This document shows, in pieces, positions 13,824-28,787 of a stretch of 64,000 bases of DNA. The DNA lies in assembly GCA_028671895.1 (NCBI GenBank), contig CM053800.1, positions 22,527,886-22,591,885 on the forward strand, given 5' to 3'. Made by a program: the position numbers and the translations under genes. Each line of letters starts with the position of its first letter. Position 1 is the first letter of the stretch. Source of the stretch: Oenanthe sinensis. Lineage: Eukaryota; Streptophyta; Magnoliopsida; Apiales; Apiaceae. Under the pieces are notes generated by a model. That model was not told the origin of the DNA. It was given only the letters and a program-made list of their open reading frames with translations, and did not search any database.

Positions 13824-16800
13824 TCTTTGCTCATTTGAAAATGAAAATAATTCATAACAACTTCTGACTTCATTCTTGACTAATTCGAGCTTGAAAACAA
13901 CTTGTATCTTCATTCTTCACTCATTTGAACATGGAAAAATTTTGTAAACTCTTGTAGGATCATTCCTGGATCATTTGAACATGAAAATAATCCGTAACAA
14001 CTTGAGACCTCATTCTTGACTCGTTTCAACATGGAAACAACTTGTAGGATCATTCTTGGCTCATTTGAACGTGAAAGCAATCCGTAACAAATTGAGACTT
14101 CATTCTTGACATGTTCGAACTTGGAAACAACTTGTAGCTTCATTCTTGAGTCATTTGAACATGGAAACAACTTGTAAACTTTTGTAGGATCATTCTTGGC
14201 TCATTTGAACATGAAAATAATTCATAACAACTTGACACTTCATTTTTGAGTCGTTCAAACATGGAAATACCTTATAAACTCTTGTAAGATTATTCTTGGC
14301 TTTTTAGCAAAAAAAGATTATTCTTGGCTCATTTGAACATGAAAACAATTCATAACAACTTCTGACTTCATTCTTGACTCATTCGAACTTGAAAACAACT
14401 TGTAGCTTCATTCTTGACTCGTTTAAACATGGAAACAACTTGTAAAATCTTTTAACATTATTCTTGGCTCGTTTGAACATGAAAACAATTCATAACAACT
14501 TCTGACTTCATTCTTGACTCATTCGAACTTGGAAACAACTTGTAGCTTCATTCTTGACTAGTTTGAACATGAAAACAACTTAAAAACTCTTCTAGGAATA
14601 ATCTTGGCACATTTGAACATGTAAACAATTCATAACAACTTATGACTTCATTCTTGACTCATTCGAGCTTGGAAACAACTTGTAGCTTCATTCTTCACTC
14701 ATTTGAACATGGAAACAACTTGTAAACTCTTGTAGGATCATTCTAGGCTCATTTGAACATGAAAACATTCCATAACAACTTGAGCCCTCATTCTTGACTC
14801 GTTTGAACATGGAAACAAATTGTAAACCCTTGTAGGATCATTCTTGGCTCATTTGAACGTGAAAGCAATCCGTAACAAATTGAGACTTCATTCTTGACAT
14901 GTTCGAACTTGGAAACAACTTTAGCTTCATTCTTGAGTCATTTGAACATGGAAACAACTTGTAAACTCTTGTAGGATCATTCTTGGCTCATTTGAACATG
15001 AAAATAATTCATAACAACTTGACACTTCATTTTTGAGTCGTTCAAACATGGAAACACCTTATAAACTCTTGTAGGATTATTCTTGGCTCATTTGAACATG
15101 AAAACAATTCATAACAACTTCTGACTTCAGTCTTGACTCATTCGAACTTGGAAACAACTTGTAGCTTCATTCTTGACTCGTTTAAACATGGAAACAACTT
15201 GTAAAATCTTCTAAGATTATTCTTGGCTCATTTGAACATGAAAACAATTCATAACAACTTCTGACTTCATTCTTGACTCATTCTAACTTCGAAACAACTT
15301 CTAGGTTCATTCTTGACTCGTTTAAACATGGAAACAACTTGTAAAATCTTCTAATATTAGTCTTTGCTCATTTGAACATGAAAACCATTCCTAACAACTT
15401 CTGACTTCATTCTTGACTCATTCGAACTTGGAAACAACTTGTAGCTTCATTCTTCACTCGTTTAAACATGGAAACAACTTGTAAACTCTTTTAGGATTAT
15501 TCTTTGCTCATTTGAAAATGAAAATAATTCATAACAACTTCTGACTTCATTCTTGACTCATTCGAGCATGGAAACAACTTGTATCTTCATTCTTCACTCA
15601 TTTGAACATGGAAAAAATTTGTAAACTCTTGTAGGATCATTCCTGGATCATTTGAACATGAAAATAATCCGTAACAACTTGAGACCTCATTCTTGACTCG
15701 TTTCAACATGGAAATAACTTGTAGGATCATTCTTGGCTCATTTGAACGTGAAAGCAATCCGTAACAAATTGAGACTTCATTCTTGACATGTTCGAACTTG
15801 GAAACAACTTGTAGCTTCATTCTTGAGTCATTTGAACATGGAAACAACTTGTAAACTTTTGTAGGATCATTCTTGGCTCATTTGAACATGAAAATAATTC
15901 ATAACAACTTGACACTTCATTTTTGAGTCGTTCAAACATGGAAATACCTTATAAACTCTTGTAAGATTATTCTTGGCTCATTTGAACATGAAAACAATTC
16001 ATAACAACTTCTGACTTCATTCTTGACTCATTCGAACTTGAAAACAACTTGTAGCTTCATTCTTGACTCGTTTAAACATGGAAACAACTTGTAAAATCTT
16101 TTAACATTATTCTTGGCTCGTTTGAACATGAAAACAATTCATAACAACTTCTGACTTCATTCTTGACTCATTCGAACTTGGAAACAACTTGTAGCTTCAT
16201 TCTTGACTAGTTTGAACATGAAAACAACTTAAAAACTCTTCTAGGAATAATCTTGGCACATTTGAACATGTAAACAATTCATAACAACTTATGACTTCAT
16301 TCTTGACTCATTCGAGCTTGGAAACAACTTGTAGCTTCATTCTTCACTCATTTGAACATGGAAACAACTTGTAAACTCTTGAAGGATCATTCTAGGCTCA
16401 TTTGAACATGAAAACATTCCATAACAACTTGAGCCCTCATTCTTGACTCGTTTGAACATGGAAACAAATTGTAAACCCTTGTAGGATCATTCTTGGCTCA
16501 TTTGAACGTGAAAGCAATCCGTAACAAATTGAGACTTCATTCTTGACATGTTCGAACTTGGAAACAACTTTAGCTTCATTCTTGAGTCATTTGAACATGG
16601 AAACAACTTGTAAACTCTTGTAGGATCATTCTTGGCTCATTTGAACATGAAAATAATTCATAACAACTTGACACTTCATTTTTGAGTCGTTCAAACATGG
16701 AAACACCTTATAAACTCTTGTAGGATTATTCTTAGCTCATTTGAACATGAAAACAATTCATAACAACTTCTGACTTCAGTCTTGACTCATTCGAACTTGG

Positions 16801-19800
16801 AAACAACTTGTAGCTTCATTCTTGACTCGTTTAAACATGGAAACAACTTGTAAAATCTTCTAAGATTATTCTTGGCTCATTTGAACATGAAAACAATTCA
16901 TAACAACTTCTGACTTCATTCTTGACTCATTCTAACTTCGAAACAACTTCTAGGTTCATTCTTGACTCGTTTAAACATGGAAACAACTTGTAAAATCTTC
17001 TAATATTAGTCTTTGCTCATTTGAACATGAAAACCATTCCTAACAACTTCTGACTTCATTCTTGACTCATTCGAACTTGGAAACAACTTGTAGCTTCATT
17101 CTTCACTCGTTTAAACATGGAAACAACTTGTAAACTCTTTTAGGATTATTCTTTGCTCATTTGAAAATGAAAATAATTCATAACAACTTCTGACTTCATT
17201 CTTGACTCATTCGAGCATGGAAACAACTTGTATCTTCATTCTTCACTCATTTGAACATGGAAAAAATTTGTAAACTCTTGTAGGATCATTCCTGGATCAT
17301 TTGAACATGAAAATAATCCGTAACAACTTGAGACCTCATTCTTGACTCGTTTCAACATGGAAATAACTTGTAGGATCATTCTTGGCTCATTTGAACGTGA
17401 AAGCAATCCGTAACAAATTGAGACTTCATTCTTGACATGTTCGAACTTGGAAACAACTTGTAGCTTCATTCTTGAGTCATTTGAACATGGAAACAACTTG
17501 TAAACTTTTGTAGGATCATTCTTGGCTCATTTGAACATGAAAATAATTCATAACAACTTGACACTTCATTTTTGAGTCGTTCAAACATGGAAATACCTTA
17601 TAAACTCTTGTAAGATTATTCTTGGCTCATTTGAACATGAAAACAATTCATAACAACTTCTGACTTCATTCTTGACTCATTCGAACTTGAAAACAACTTG
17701 TAGCTTCATTCTTGACTCGTTTAAACATGGAAACAACTTGTAAAATCTTTTAACATTATTCTTGGCTCGTTTGAACATGAAAACAATTCATAACAACTTC
17801 TGACTTCATTCTTGACTCATTCGAACTTGGAAACAACTTGTAGCTTCATTCTTGACTAGTTTGAACATGAAAACAACTTAAAAACTCTTCTAGGAATAAT
17901 CTTGGCACATTTGAACATGTAAACAATTCATAACAACTTATGACTTCATTCTTGACTCATTCGAGCTTGGAAACAACTTGTAGCTTCATTCTTCACTCAT
18001 TTGAACATGGAAACAACTTGTAAACTCTTGTAGGATCATTCTAGGCTCATTTGAACATGAAAACATTCCATAACAACTTGAGCCCTCATTCTTGACTCGT
18101 TTGAACATGGAAACAAATTGTAAACCCTTGTAGGATCATTCTTGGCTCATTTGAACGTGAAAGCAATCCGTAACAAATTGAGACTTCATTCTTGACATGT
18201 TCGAACTTGGAAACAACTTTAGCTTCATTCTTGAGTCATTTGAACATGGAAACAACTTGTAAACTCTTGTAGGATCATTCTTGGCTCATTTGAACATGAA
18301 AATAATTCATAACAACTTGACACTTCATTTTTGAGTCGTTCAAACATGGAAACACCTTATAAACTCTTGTAGGATTATTCTTGGCTCATTTGAACATGAA
18401 AACAATTCATAACAACTTCTGACTTCAGTCTTGACTCATTCGAACTTGGAAACAACTTGTAGCTTCATTCTTGACTCGTTTAAACATGGAAACAACTTGT
18501 AAAATCTTCTAAGATTATTCTTGGCTCATTTGAACATGAAAACAATTCATAACAACTTCTGACTTCATTCTTGACTCATTCTAACTTCGAAACAACTTCT
18601 AGGTTCATTCTTGACTCGTTTAAACATGGAAACAACTTGTAAAATCTTCTAATATTAGTCTTTGCTCATTTGAACATGAAAACCATTCCTAACAACTTCT
18701 GACTTCATTCTTGACTCATTCGAACTTGGAAACAACTTGTAGCTTCATTCTTCACTCGTTTAAACATGGAAACAACTTGTAAACTCTTTTAGGATTATTC
18801 TTTGCTCATTTGAAAATGAAAATAATTCATAACAACTTCTGACTTCATTCTTGACTCATTCGAGCTTGGAAACAACTTGTATCTTCATTCTTCACTCATT
18901 TGAACATGGAAAAAATTTGTAAACTCTTGTAGGATCATTCCTGGATCATTTGAACATGAAAATAATCCGTAACAACTTGAGACCTCATTCTTGACTCGTT
19001 TCAACATGGAAATAACTTGTAGGATCATTCTTGGCTCATTTGAACGTGAAAGCAATCCGTAACAAATTGAGACTTCATTCTTGACATGTTCGAACTTGGA
19101 AACAACTTGTAGCTTCATTCTTGAGTCATTTGAACATGGAAACAACTTGTAAACTTTTGTAGGATCATTCTTGGCTCATTTGAACATGAAAATAATTCAT
19201 AACAACTTGACACTTCATTTTTGAGTCGTTCAAACATGGAAATACCTTATAAACTCTTGTATGATTATTCTTGGCTCATTTGAACATGAAAACAATTCAT
19301 AACAACTTCTGACTTCATTCTTGACTCATTCGAACTTGAAAACAACTTGTAGCTTCATTCTTGACTCGTTTAAACATGGAAACAACTTGTAAAATCTTTT
19401 AACATTATTCTTGGCTCGTTTGAACATGAAAACAATTCATAACAACTTCTGACTTCATTCATGACTCATTCGAACTTGGAAACAACTTGTAGCTTCATTC
19501 TTGACTAGTTTGAACATGAAAACAACTTAAAAACTCTTCTAGGAATAATCTTGGCTCATTTGAACATGTAAACAATTCATAACAACTTATGACTTCATTC
19601 TTGACTCATTCGAGCTTGGAAACAACTTGTAGCTTCATTCTTCACTCATTTGAACATGGAAACAACTTGTAAACTCTTGTAGGATCATTCTAGGCTCATT
19701 TGAACATGAAAACAATCCATAACAACTTGAGCCCTCATTCTTGACTCGTTTGAACATGGAAACAAATTGTAGACCCTTGTAGGATCATTCTTGGCTCATT

Positions 19801-20219
19801 TGAACGTGAAAGCAATCCGTAACAAATTGAGACTTCATTCTTGACATGTTCGAACTTAGAAACAACTTTAGCTTCATTCTTGAGTCATTTGAACATGGAA
19901 ACAACTTGTAAACTCTTGTAGGATCATTCTTGGCTCATTTGAACATGAAAATAATTCATAACAACTTGACACTTCATTTTTGAGTCGTTCAAACATGGAA
20001 ACACCTTATAAACTCTTGTAGGATTATTCTTGGCTCATTTGAACATGAAAACAATTCATAACAACTTCTGACTTCAGTCTTGACTCATTCGAACTTGGAA
20101 ACAACTTGTAGCTTCATTCTTGACTCGTTTAAACATGGAAACAACTTGTAAAATCTTCTAAGATTATTCTTGGCTCATTTGAACATGAAAACAATTCATA
20201 ACAACTTCTGACTTCATTC
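13824..20219 (+). repeat. 1,649-bp higher-order repeat, about 3.9 copies
   Basis: The variant TCTTTGCTCA followed by TTTGAAAATGAAAATAATTC begins copies at 13824, 15501, 17150 and 18799. The spacings are 1,677, 1,649 and 1,649 bp. The extra 28 bp in the first copy is fully explained by the micro-insertion at 14286-14329. Each copy carries the one-base deletion giving GAAACAACTTTAGC (about 14922, 16570, 18219 and 19868), the reason the period is 1,649 and not 1,650. Copies also share GACTAGTTTGAAC and ACTTGAGCCCTCATT. The fourth copy loses homology near 20219, where CATTCTAACTTCG is replaced by CATTCGAACTTGG. This is the most regular HOR in the window. Confidence 0.9.
14286..14329 (+). mobile_element. 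12-bp A-rich micro-insertion with 16-bp target-site duplication
   Basis: The satellite stretch AAGATTATTCTTGGCT is present twice, at 14286-14301 and 14314-14329. Between the copies lies TTTTAGCAAAAA (14302-14313), absent from the matching positions of the next three 1,649-bp copies. The total gain is 28 bp. The direct repeat plus a short A-ending insert is the form expected of a retroelement insertion truncated almost to its tail. The insert resembles the 3' end of the LINE at 35 kb, which ends TTTTAG followed by A residues. An alternative is filler DNA from double-strand-break repair. Confidence 0.72.
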
Positions 20220-21067
20220 TTGACTCATTCGAACTTGGAAACAACTTGTAGCTTCATTCTTGACTCGTTTAAACATGGAAACAACTTGTAAAATCTTCTA
20301 AGATTATTCTTGGCTCATTTGAACATGAAAACAATTCATAACAACTTCTGACTTCATTCTTGACTCATTCGAACTTGGAAACAACTTATAGCTTCATTCT
20401 TGACTCATTTGAACATGGAAACAACTTGTAAACTCTTGTAGGATCATTCTTGGCTCATTTGAACATGAAAATAATTCATAACAACTTCTGACTTCATTTT
20501 TGACTCATTCGAACTTGGAAACAACTTGTAGCTTCATTCTTGACTCGTTTAAACATGGAAACAACTTGTAAACTCTTTTAGGATTATTCTTCGCTCATTT
20601 GAAAATGAAAACAATTCATAACAACTTCTGACTTCATTCTTGACTCATTCGAGCTTGGAAACAACTTGTATCTTCATTCTTCACTCATTTGAACATGGAA
20701 AAAATTTGTAAACTCTTGTAGGATCATTCCTGGCTCATTTGAACATGAAAATAATCCGTAACAACTTGAGACCTCATTCTTGACTCGTTTCAACATGAAA
20801 ACAACTTGTAAACCCTTGTAGGATCATTCTTGGCTCATTTGAACGTGAAAGCAATCCGTAACAAATTGAGACTTCATTCTTGACATGTTCGAACTTGGAA
20901 ACAACTTGTTGCTTCATTCTTGAGTCATTTGAACATGGAAACAACTTGTAAACTCTTGTAAGATCATTCTTGGCTCATTTGAACATGAAAATAATTCATA
21001 ACAACTTGACACTTCATTTTTGAGTCGTTCAAACATGGAAACACCTTATAAACTCTTGTAGGATTAT

Positions 21068-21767
21068 TCTTGGCTCATTTGAACATGAAAACAATTCATA
21101 ACAACTTCTGACTTCATTCTTGACTCATTCGAACTTGAAAACAACTTGTAGCTTCATTCTTGACTCGTTTAAACATGGAAACAACTTGTAAAATCTTCTA
21201 AGATTATTCTTGGCTCATTTGAACATGAAAATAATTCATAACAACTTCTGACTTCATTCTTGACTCATTCGAACTTGGAAACAACTTGTAGCTTCATTCT
21301 TGACTCGTTTAAACATGGAAACAACTTGTAAAATCTTCTAAGATTATTCTTGGCTCATTTGAACATGAAAACAATTCATAACAACTTCTGACTTCATTCT
21401 TGACTCATTCGAACTTGGAAACAACTTGTAGCTTCATTCTTGACTCGTTTAAACATGGAAACAACTTGTAAAATCTTCTAAGATTATTCTTGGCTCATTT
21501 GAACATGAAAACAATTCATAACAACTTCTGACTTCATTCTTGACTCATTCGAACTTGGAAACAACTTGTAGCTTCATTCTTGACTCGTTTAAACATGGAA
21601 ACAACTTGTAAAATCTTCTAAGATTATTCTTGGCTCATTTGAACATGAAAACAATTCATAACAACTTCTGACTTCATTCTTGACTCATTCGAACTTGGAA
21701 ACAACTTGTAGCTTCATTCTTGACTCATTTGAACATGGAAACAACTTGTAAACTCTTGTAGGATCAT
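21068..21767 (+). repeat. Run of five consecutive 140-bp L monomers
   Basis: TCTTGGCTCA starts at 21068, 21208, 21348, 21488, 21628 and 21768, giving five uninterrupted L blocks. They are nearly identical and share the TAAAATCTTCTAAGATTATT form of subunit C, except the last, which has AAACTCTTGTAGGATCAT. A shorter run of the same monomer occurs near 20168-20308. This is local homogenisation at the single-monomer level, whereas most of the array is homogenised at the multi-block level. Confidence 0.85.
21208..21347 (+). repeat. Representative 140-bp L monomer (A-B-C)
   Basis: This is a clean example of the long block. Subunit A is 21208-21257, B is 21258-21297 and C is 21298-21347. A opens TCTTGGCTCATTTGAACATG, B opens TCTTGACTCATTCGAACTTG and C opens TCTTGACTCGTTTAAACATG. 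B lacks exactly 10 bp relative to A and C. The lacking stretch corresponds to the AAATCTTCTA-like segment before the final AGATTAT in C. The 140-bp block is the commonest unit in the window. Block phase is arbitrary; I chose TCTTGGCTCA as start because it is the most regular landmark. Confidence 0.9.
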
Positions 21768-23187
21768 TCTTGGCTCATTTGAACATGAAAATAATTCATA
21801 ACAACTTCTGACTTCATTTTTGACTCATTCGAACTTGGAAACAACTTGTAGCTTCATTCTTGACTCGTTTAAACATGGAAACAACTTGTAAACTCTTTTA
21901 GGATTATTCTTCGCTCATTTGAAAATGAAAACAATTCATAACAACTTCTGACTTCATTCTTGACTCATTCGAGCTTGGAAACAACTTGTATCTTCATTCT
22001 TCACTCATTTGAACATGGAAAAAATTTGTAAACTCTTGTAGGATCATTCCTGGCTCATTTGAACATGAAAATAATCCGTAACAACTTGAGACCTCATTCT
22101 TGACTCGTTTCAACATGAAAACAACTTGTAAACCCTTGTAGGATCATTCTTGGCTCATTTGAAAGTGAAAGCAATCCGTAACAAATTGAGACTTCATTCT
22201 TGACATGTTCGAACTTGGAAACAACTTGTAGCTTCATTCTTGAGTCATTTGAACATGGAAACAACTTGTAAACTCTTGTAAGATCATTCTTGGCTCATTT
22301 GAACATGAAAATAATTCATAACAACTTGACACTTCATTTTTGAGTCGTTCAAACATGGAAACACCTTATAAACTCTTGTAGGATTATTCTTGGCTCATTT
22401 GAACATGAAAATAATTCATAACAACTTCTGACTTCATTCTTGACTCATTCGAACTTGAAAACAACTTGTAGCTTCATTCTTGACTCGTTTAAACATGGAA
22501 ACAACATGTAAAATCTTCTAAGATTATTCTTGGCTCATTTGAACATGAAAACAATTTATAACAACTTCTGACTTCATTCTTGACTCATTCGAACTTGGAA
22601 ACAACTTGTAGCTTCATTCTTGACTCATTTGAACATGGAAACAACTTGTAAACTCTTGTAGGATCATTCTTGGCTCATTTGAACATGAAAATAATTCATA
22701 ACAACTTCTGACTTCATTCTTAACTCATTCGAACTTGGAAAAAACTTGTAGCTTCATTCTTGACTCATTTGAACATGGAAACAACTTGTAAACTTTTGTA
22801 GGATCATTCTTGGCTCATTTGAACATGAAAATAATTCATAACAACTTGAGACGTCATTTTTGAGTCGTTAAAACATGTAAACACCTTATAAACTCTTGTA
22901 GGATTATTCTTGGCTCATTTGAACATAAAAACAATTCATAACACCTTCTGACTTCATTCTTGACTCATTCGAACTTGGAAACAACTTATAGCTTCATTCT
23001 TGACTCGTTTAAACATGGAAACAACTTGTAAACTCTTTTAGGATTATTCTTCGCTCATTTGAAAATGAAAACAATTCATAACAACTTCTGACTTCATTCT
23101 TGACTCATTCGAGCTTGGAAACAACTTGTATCTTCATTCTTCACTCATTTGAACATGGAAAAAATTTGTAAACTCTTGTAGGATCAT

Positions 23188-26100
23188 TCCTGGCTCATTT
23201 GAACATGAAAATAATCCGTAACAACTTGAGACCTCATTCTTGACTCGTTTCAACATGGAAACAACTTGTAAACCCTTGTAGGATCATTCTTGGCTCATTT
23301 GAACGTGAAAGCAATCCGTAACAAATTGAGACTTCATTCTTGACATGTTCGAGCTTGGAAACAACTTGTATCTTCATTCTTCACTCATTTGAACATGGAA
23401 AAAATTTGTAAACTCTTGTAGGATCATTCCTGGCTCATTTGAACATGAAAATAATCCGTAACAACTTGAGACCTCATTCTTGACTCGTTTCAACATGAAA
23501 ACAACTTGTAAACCCTTGTAGGATCATTCTTGGCTCATTTGAACGTGAAAGCAATCCGTAACAAATTGAGACTTCATTCTTGACATGTTCGAACTTGGAA
23601 ACAACTTGTTGCTTCATTCTTGAGTCATTTGAACATGGAAACAACTTGTAAACTCTTGTAAGATCATTCTTGGCTCATTTGAACATGAAAATAATTCATA
23701 ACAACTTCTGACTTCATTCTTAACTCATTCGAACTTGGAAAAAACTTGTAGCTTCATTCTTGACTCATTTGAACATGGAAACAACTTGTAAACTTTTGTA
23801 GGATCATTCTTGGCTCATTTGAACATGAAAATAATTCATAACAACTTGAGACGTCATTTTTGAGTCGTTAAAACATGTAAACACCTTATAAACTCTTGTA
23901 GGATTATTCTTGGCTCATTTGAACATAAAAACAATTCATAACACCTTCTGACTTCATTCTTGACTCATTCGAACTTGGAAACAACTTGTAGCTTCATTCT
24001 TGACTCGTTTAAACATGGAAACAACTTGTAAACTCTTTTAGGATTATTCTTCGCTCATTTGAAAATGAAACCAATTCAGAACAACTTCTGACTTCATTCT
24101 TGACTCATTCGAACTTGGAAACAACTTGTAGCTTCATTCTTGACTCATTTGAACATGGAAACAACTTGTAAACTCTTGTAGGATCATTCTTGGCTCATTT
24201 GAACATGAAAATAATTCATAACAACTTCTGACTTCATTTTTGACTCATTCGAACTTGGAAACAACTTGTAGCTTCATTCTTGACTCGTTTAAACATGGAA
24301 ACAACTTGTAAACTCTTTTAGGATTATTCTTCGCTCATTTGAAAATGAAAACAATTCATAACAACTTCTGACTTCATTCTTGACTCATTCGAGCTTGGAA
24401 ACAACTTGTATCTTCATTCTTCACTCATTTGAACATGGAAAAAAATTGTAAACTCTTGTAGGATCATTCCTGGCTCATTTGAACATGAAAATAATCCGTA
24501 ACAACTTGAGACCTCATTCTTGACTCGTTTCAACATGAAAACAACTTGTAAACCCTTGTAGGATCATTCTTGGCTCATTTGAAAGTGAAAGCAATCCGTA
24601 ACAAATTGAGACTTCATTCTTGACATGTTCGAACTTGGAAACAACTTGTAGCTTCATTCTTGAGTCATTTGAACATGGAAACAACTTGTAAACTCTTGTA
24701 AGATCATTCTTGGCTCATTTGAACATGAAAATAATTCATAACAACTTGACACTTCATTTTTGAGTCGTTCAAACATGGAAACACCTTATAAACTCTTGTA
24801 GGATTATTCTTGGCTCATTTGAACATGAAAATAATTCATAACAACTTCTGACTTCATTCTTGACTCATTCGAACTTGAAAACAACTTGTAGCTTCATTCT
24901 TGACTCGTTTAAACATGGAAACAACTTGTAAAATCTTCTAAGATTATTCTTGGCTCATTTGAACATGAAAACAATTTATAACAACTTCTGACTTCATTCT
25001 TGACTCATTCGAACTTGGAAACAACTTGTAGCTTCATTCTTGACTCATTTGAACATGGAAACAACTTGTAAACTCTTGTAGGATCATTCTTGGCTCATTT
25101 GAACATGAAAATAATTCATAACAACTTCTGACTTCATTCTTAACTCATTCGAACTTGGAAAAAACTTGTAGCTTCATTCTTGACTCATTTGAACATGGAA
25201 ACAACTTGTAAACTTTTGTAGGATCATTCTTGGCTCATTTGAACATGAAAATAATTCATAACAACTAGAGACGTCATTTTTGAGTCGTTAAAACATGTAA
25301 ACACCTTATAAACTCTTGTAGGATTATTCTTGGCTCATTTGAACATAAAAACAATTCATAACACCTTCTGACTTCATTCTTGACTCATTCGAACATGGAA
25401 ACAACTTGTAGCTTCATTCTTGACTCGTTTAAACATGGAAACAACTTGTAAACTCTTTTAGGATTATTCTTCGCTCATTTGAAAATGAAACCAATTCATA
25501 ACAACTTCTGACTTCATTCTTGACTCATTCGAGCTTGGAAACAACTTGTATCTTCATTCTTCACTCATTTGAACATGGAAACAACTTGTAAACTCTTTTA
25601 GGATTATTCTTCGCTCATTTGAAAATGAAAACAATTCATAACAACTTCTGACTTCATTCTTGACTCATTCGAGCTTGGAAACAACTTGTATCTTCATTCT
25701 TCACTCATTTGAACATGGAAAAAATTTGTAAACTCTTGTAGGATCATTCCTGGCTCATTTGAACATGAAAATAATCCGTAACAACTTGAGACCTCATTCT
25801 TGACTCGTTTCAACATGGAAACAACTTGTAAACCCTTGTAGGATCATTCTTGGCTCATTTGAACGTGAAAGCAATCCGTAACAAATTGAGACTTCATTCT
25901 TGACATGTTCGAGCTTGGAAACAACTTGTATCTTCATTCTTCACTCATTTGAACATGGCAAAAATTTGTAAACTCTTGTAGGATCATTCCTGGCTCATTT
26001 GAACATGAAAATAATCCGTAACAACTTGAGACCTCATTCTTGACTCGTTTCAACATGAAAACAACTTGTAAACCCTTGTAGGATCATTCTTGGCTCATTT

Positions 26101-28787
26101 GAACGTGAAAGCAATCCGTAACAAATTGAGACTTCATTCTTGACATGTTCGAACTTGGAAACAACTTGTTGCTTCATTCTTGAGTCATTTGAACATGGAA
26201 ACAACTTGTAAACTCTTGTAAGATCATTCTTGGCTCATTTGAACATGAAAATAATTCATAACAACTTGACACTTCATTTTTGAGTCGTTCAAACATGGAA
26301 ACACCTTATAAACTCTTGTAGGATTATTCTTGGCTCATTTGAACATGAAAACAATTCATAACAACTTCTGACTTCATTCTTGACTCATTCGAACTTGAAA
26401 ACAACTTGTAGCTTCATTCTTGACTCGTTTAAACATGGAAACAACTTGTAAAATCTTCTAAGATTATTCTTGGCTCATTTGAACATGAAAACAATTCATA
26501 AGAACTTCTGACTTCAATCTTGACTCATTCGAACTTTGAAACAACTTGTAGCTTCATTCTTGACTCATTTGAACATGGAAACAACTTGTAAACTCTTGTA
26601 GGATCATTCTTGGCTCATTTGAACATGAAAATAATTCATAACAACTTCTGACTTCATTCTTAACTCATTCGAACTTGGAAAAAACTTGTAGCTTCATTCT
26701 TGACTCATTTGAACATGGAAACAACTTGTAAACTTTTGTAGGATCATTCTTGGCTCATTTGAACAAGAAAATAATTCATAACAACTTGAGACGTCATTTT
26801 TGAGTTGTTAAAACATGGAAACACCTTATAAACTCTTGTTGGATTATTCTTGGCTCATTTGATCATAAAAACAATTCATAACACCTTCTGACTTCATTCT
26901 TGACTCATTCGAACTTGGAAACAACTTGTAGCTTCATTCTTGACTCGTTTAAACATGGAAACAACTTGTAAACTCTTTTAGGATTATTCTTCGCTCATTT
27001 GAAAATGGAAACAATTCATAACAACTTCTGACTTCATTCTTGACTCATTCGAGCTTGGAAACAACTTGTATCTTCATTCTTCACTCATTTGAACATGGAA
27101 AAAATTTGTAAACTCTAGTAGGATCATTCCTGGCTCATTTGAACATGAAAATAATCCGTAACAACTTGAGACCTCATTCTTGACTCGTTTCAACATGGAA
27201 ACAACTTGTAAACCCTTGTAGGATCATTCTTGGCTCATTTGAACGTGAAAGCAATCCGTAACAAATTGAGACTTCATTCTTGACATGTTCGAACTTGGAA
27301 ACAACTTGTAGCTTCATTCTTGACTCATTTGAACATGGAAACAACTTGTAAACTCTTGTAAGATCATTCTTGGCTCATTTGAACATGAAAATAATTCATA
27401 ACAACTTGACACTTCATTTTTGAGTCGTTCAAACATGGAAACACCTTATAAACTCTTGTAGGATTATTCTTGGCTCATTTGAACATGAAAACAATTCATA
27501 ACAACTTCTGACTTCATTCTTGACTCATTCGAACTTGAAAACAACTTGTAGCTTCATTCTTGACTCGTTTAAACATGGAAACAACTTGTAAAATCTTCTA
27601 AGATTATTCTTGGCTCATTTGAATAGGAAAACAATTCATAACAACTTCTGACTTCATTCTTGACTCATTCGAACTTGGAAACAACATGTAGCTTCATTCT
27701 TGACTCATTTGAACATGGAAACAACTTGTAAACTCTTGTAGGATCATTCTTGGCTCATTTGAACATGAAAATAATTCATAACAACTTCTGACTTCATTCT
27801 TAACTCATTCGAACTTGGAAAAAACTTGTAGCTTCATTCTTGACTCATTTGAACATGGAAACAACTTGTAAACTTTTGTAGGATCATTCTTGGCTCATTT
27901 GAACATGAAAATAATTCATAACAACTTGAGACGTCATTTTTGAGTCGTTAAAACATGGAAACACCTTATAAACTCTTGTAGGATTTTTCTTGGCTCATTT
28001 GAACATGAAAACAATTCATAACAACTTCTGACTTCATTCTTGACTCATTCGAACTTGAAAACAACTTGTAGCTTCATTCTTGACTCGTTTAAACATGGAA
28101 ACAACTTGTAAAATCTTCTAAGATTATTCTTGGCTCATTTGAACATGAAAACAATTCATAACAACTTCTGACTTCAATCTTGACTCATTCGAACTTTGAA
28201 ACAACTTGTAGCTTCATTCTTGACTCATTTGAACATGGAAACAACTTGTAAACTCTTGTAGGATTATTCTTGGCTCATTTGAACATAAAAACAATTCATA
28301 ACACCTTCTGACTTCATTCTTGACTCATTCGAACTTGGAAACAACTTGTAGCTTCATTCTTGACTCATTTAAACATGGAAACAACTTGTAAACTCTTTTA
28401 GGATTATTCTTCGCTCATTTGAAAATGAAACCAATTCATAACAACTTCTGACTTCATTCTTGACTCATTCGAGCTTGGAAACAACTTGTATCTTCATTCT
28501 TCACTCATTTGAACATGGAAAAAATTTGTAAACTCTTGTAGGATCATTCCAGGCTCATTTGAACATGAAAATAATCCGTAACAACTTGAGACCTCATTCT
28601 TGACTCGTTTCAACATGGAAACAACTTGTAAACCCTTGTAGGATCATTCTTGGCTCATTTGAACGTGAAAGCAATCCGTAACAAATTGAGACTTCATTCT
28701 TGACATGTTCGAGCTTGGAAACAACTTGTATCTTCATTCTTCACTCATTTGAACATGGAAAAAATTTGTAAACTCTAGTAGGATCAT
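23188..28787 (+). repeat. Recurring unit of 2.56-2.80 kb with a 240-bp internal duplication
   Basis: Pairs of TCCTGGCTCA landmarks only 240 bp apart occur at 23188/23428, 25748/25988 and 28548/28788. Each pair carries the same scar: GACATG joined to TTCGAGCTTGG, at 23341, 25901 and 28701, where other copies have TTCGAACTTGG. The scars are 2,560 and 2,800 bp apart. One unequal exchange made a 240-bp (S+L) duplication, which then spread as part of a larger unit. Confidence 0.82.

Noticed and set aside
14302..14313. Hairpin of five T residues, AGC and five A residues read as a terminator or miniature inverted-repeat element
   Set aside because: It is too short, lacks terminal inverted repeats of a known family, and the 16-bp direct repeats fit a retro-insertion or repair filler better.
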